Below are positions 61,972-64,000 of a stretch of 64,000 nucleotides of DNA, one piece after another; the stretch's first letter is position 1, and each line of letters opens with the position of its first letter. The translations under genes and the position numbers were made by a program. The notes beneath the pieces were generated by a model. That model was not told the DNA's origin, did no database searches, and saw only the letters and a list, made by a program, of their open reading frames with translations. Source of the DNA: Pseudoalteromonas luteoviolacea NCIMB 1942 (GTDB lineage: Bacteria > Pseudomonadota > Gammaproteobacteria > Enterobacterales > Alteromonadaceae); NCBI RefSeq assembly GCF_001625595.1, contig NZ_AUXT01000024.1, forward strand, positions 1 through 64,000. The letters run 5' to 3'.

Positions 61972-64000
61972 CTACATCAAAATTAGCCTTTCTTTGTCAA
62001 TGCTATCTAAGAACTCTTGTGCAGCGGCCTTATTTTCCTCACTTTTCGAGCGATTGGCCCGATAATCAGTGGCTATTTCTTCAAGCTTTTGTAAGATCAT
62101 TCTTCGGTCTAGAATAGACTTCGCCTTGTGATACTGATCGAGTTTGTCAGCCACTTTTGCTTTACTCCAACTCAACTCAATGAACCAGAAGTTCTTACGC
62201 TGTACAGCTTCGCTCCATACCTTTGAAGTCCAAATATATGTGCCGCTGTTTGGCAGCTTTTCTCGCTCAGCCTTAAATTTCTGATAAATTTTCCCAAATT
62301 TCAATTGCTGTGGCATCAGCTTAAGTAAGTTTGTATACCTTTCTTTAATATCCTCTTTTTGATCTCGGCTTAGAGGGCTGTAAACAGTTTTTCTCGCGAC
62401 TTCAGGTAACTTCCTTTTAGCTTCTTCATCTGTGTACTCTATGTGACTGCCATCTTTCTCTAACTGTGTAACCCACTTATCGACACCTAAGTTTTCTTTT
62501 GTAACTTTCACTGGCTTTTTGTTAGTAAATACCCCGCTGGAGCGTTCAATATGATAGCCTTTACCATCTGGGCTCTTTTTAATAGTACCATCCAAGGTAT
62601 ATTCACCTAATGTCCAATCACCAATAGAAATTGAAGCGATTTCCTTCTCAAATGTCAGTACTTTGGCTTTAATGGACGCTCCCACCTCAGCTTCGAGAGA
62701 TCCGGTTAAACTAAAGTCACCTTGCATCGGCCAGTCTTTATCAATACCAAAATGGCCGAAGCTGTCTCCTCCTTTACCACGCGTATACTTTAGCCTTCCT
62801 GAAGCCAGAACTTTACCTTCTACCCCGCCTCTAATCTCACCAAATAGGCCACCCTGCACTTTTGCAAGGTAAGGTACTCCAACAAATGCGCCAGCTTCTA
62901 TCCTTGCTTTTGCCTTAGCACTGGCAGATGCCTCACCAATAACGTTAAATATCATTTCGGTTTCGGTGTTTTCTTCTTCTTTATTGTTTAAGGTTGCGCC
63001 AATTCCTGCACCAAACTCAAACCCACCACTAACATCAATAGCAACCCCAGCAAACCCAGCCCCGACTGGAAAGTCTAATGAAAACGCAGGAAAATCAATG
63101 CCTTTTTTCCATTCCCCTTTAATGCCGCCTTCTCGCTTATCATTATCATAATAAGCCTCAAGACCTAAAATTCGGGCACGGAGTAGTTGCAGACCATTAT
63201 TTTCATCTTTCTCATAAGTAAATTTACCCCCTTCAAACTTGATTGATGATAACCCTTGATGCACTTTTAACTGCTTGAGTTCAAAAACTTTACCAAAGTC
63301 GAAATTACCGGAGAAAAAACTAGAATCCACAATCGCCTTATCATTGGCTATCTTTGAGTTATCGTGGTCCAGCTCCATATACGCATTTTCTGCTTCAATT
63401 TTATCTTTCGTGAATTTTGCTTTACTCAAAGCCAGCGTCATTGTGGTATGCTTACTTACAGGTATTTCAACTTCAGCTTCCTCTATTTCACCGCCGAGCT
63501 GCTCATCGTGATACATAACCTTTGCTTGTGTTACCGAAGTTTTAACCCCTGCTGGCAAGCCATACAATGAAACATCTGTTCCTACCTCGAATTCAGGAAC
63601 CGTATCCTTAGCAACTTCGACTTCACCGGAAAGGTTACTTACCGACAAATGATTTGGGATAACTTCAAACGTATCGGTTGACGAGATTTTTGCTCGTGAA
63701 GATTTAAATTTACCGGCTGTATCTAGCTTTAAATTAAAGTCACCATCGAGCTTTTTCTTATCCCAAAGCGGCACATGGGCATCACCTGAAAAATGTACAT
63801 CTTTTTGCTGTTTGTTGTAGTGCAATGACAATAGGTCTGAATAAACGCGTTTATCCGCAATATCTAACCCGACAATACTGGCTTTAAAGCTAGATAACCC
63901 CTCTTCATTTACAACAAGCTCATCACCTACCACTTGATGCGCGCTGATAAACCCACTAAAACCAACACCTTGCTGGCTGGCAAACACAGGCGCGACTGAA
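61972..64000 (-). CDS. Large Gly/Ala/Lys-rich protein, 5' end outside window
   Basis: The frame is open from the window edge to a TAG at 61972 (about 675 codons seen). The first part is strand-rich repeats (LSSFKASIVGLDIADKRVY, KDVHFSGDAHVPLWDKKKLDG, LSVSNLSGEVEVAK), then a long Gly/Ala-rich stretch (about 320-470: VGAGFAGVAIDVSGGFEFG, GEASASAKAKARIEAGAFV, GGVEGKVLASGRLKY), and a basic helical C-terminus of about 150 residues with QKEDIKERYTNLL and ILQKLEEIATDY. This mix is what I recall from large eCIS-associated proteins whose missing N-terminus often holds a DUF4157/eCIS-core domain, and from polymorphic toxins; neither can be shown here. Confidence 0.65.
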   Translation of the reverse strand, partial: SVAPVFASQQGVGFSGFISAHQVVGDELVVNEEGLSSFKASIVGLDIADKRVYSDLLSLHYNKQQKDVHFSGDAHVPLWDKKKLDGDFNLKLDTAGKFKSSRAKISSTDTFEVIPNHLSVSNLSGEVEVAKDTVPEFEVGTDVSLYGLPAGVKTSVTQAKVMYHDEQLGGEIEEAEVEIPVSKHTTMTLALSKAKFTKDKIEAENAYMELDHDNSKIANDKAIVDSSFFSGNFDFGKVFELKQLKVHQGLSSIKFEGGKFTYEKDENNGLQLLRARILGLEAYYDNDKREGGIKGEWKKGIDFPAFSLDFPVGAGFAGVAIDVSGGFEFGAGIGATLNNKEEENTETEMIFNVIGEASASAKAKARIEAGAFVGVPYLAKVQGGLFGEIRGGVEGKVLASGRLKYTRGKGGDSFGHFGIDKDWPMQGDFSLTGSLEAEVGASIKAKVLTFEKEIASISIGDWTLGEYTLDGTIKKSPDGKGYHIERSSGVFTNKKPVKVTKENLGVDKWVTQLEKDGSHIEYTDEEAKRKLPEVARKTVYSPLSRDQKEDIKERYTNLLKLMPQQLKFGKIYQKFKAEREKLPNSGTYIWTSKVWSEAVQRKNFWFIELSWSKAKVADKLDQYHKAKSILDRRMILQKLEEIATDYRANRSKSEENKAAAQEFLDSIDKERLILM

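Noticed and set aside
1-64000. tRNA genes, CRISPR arrays, insertion sequences
   Set aside because: No cloverleaf with CCA/GTTCxA signals, no regularly spaced repeats and no transposase-like frames were noticed; tRNA absence is by eye and not exhaustive.

Overview
The window reads as chromosome of an AT-rich marine gammaproteobacterium of the Alteromonadales, most likely Pseudoalteromonas or a close relative. This is inferred from the conserved run pgm-seqA / ybfF-DUF2788-ybfE-fldA-fur, the nearby glnS, ttcA, astE and a branched-chain keto acid dehydrogenase operon, the TonB-dependent receptor and the promoter style. No tRNA, rRNA, CRISPR array or insertion sequence was recognised.

Left part, about 1-28.3 kb, is mostly core genome. 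It starts with a lipoprotein gene cut by the window edge and a small lipocalin-like secreted protein. A minus-strand unit of five genes follows: alpha/beta hydrolase, acetoacetate-decarboxylase-like protein, FAD oxidoreductase, TonB receptor and hybrid histidine kinase. Next come a periplasmic binding-like protein, ttcA, the bkd operon behind a palindromic operator that looks like a LiuR site, astE, pgm, seqA, the ybfF-to-fur run, a Ser/Thr kinase-like protein and glnS.

Middle part, 29.2-52.1 kb, is a minus-strand extracellular contractile injection system (eCIS; PVC/Afp/MAC type). In transcription order it encodes sheath, tube, second tube, DUF5908 small protein, LysM tube initiator, VgrG-like spike, gp25 baseplate, baseplate J-like protein, second baseplate protein, a 1660-residue modular fibre with a C-terminal beta-helix, and a 1242-residue tape-measure protein closed by a terminator. 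A second short unit carries two uncharacterised proteins (one perhaps a decayed muramidase) and a pesticin-like muramidase. Only one sheath gene is present, and no AAA+ ATPase (Pvc15), DUF4255 terminator protein (Pvc16) or PAAR tip (Pvc10) is recognisable. The operon has a long 5' leader with two foldable domains, and hairpins follow the sheath, first tube and baseplate-J genes; the one after the sheath looks like a partial terminator that could set sheath excess.

Right part, 52.2-64 kb, is accessory: a trypsin-like protease split by a one-base frameshift in a 10-A tract, a membrane protein, an outer-membrane barrel, a lipoprotein, an unknown protein and an RpfF-like crotonase that seems to lack both catalytic glutamates. 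These all point toward the eCIS operon. Beyond them are a FecR-domain periplasmic protein, a probably highly expressed secreted protein, a lipoprotein gene interrupted by an in-frame TAA, and the C-terminal part of a large Gly/Ala/Lys-rich protein running off the right edge. How these relate to the injection system is inference from position only.
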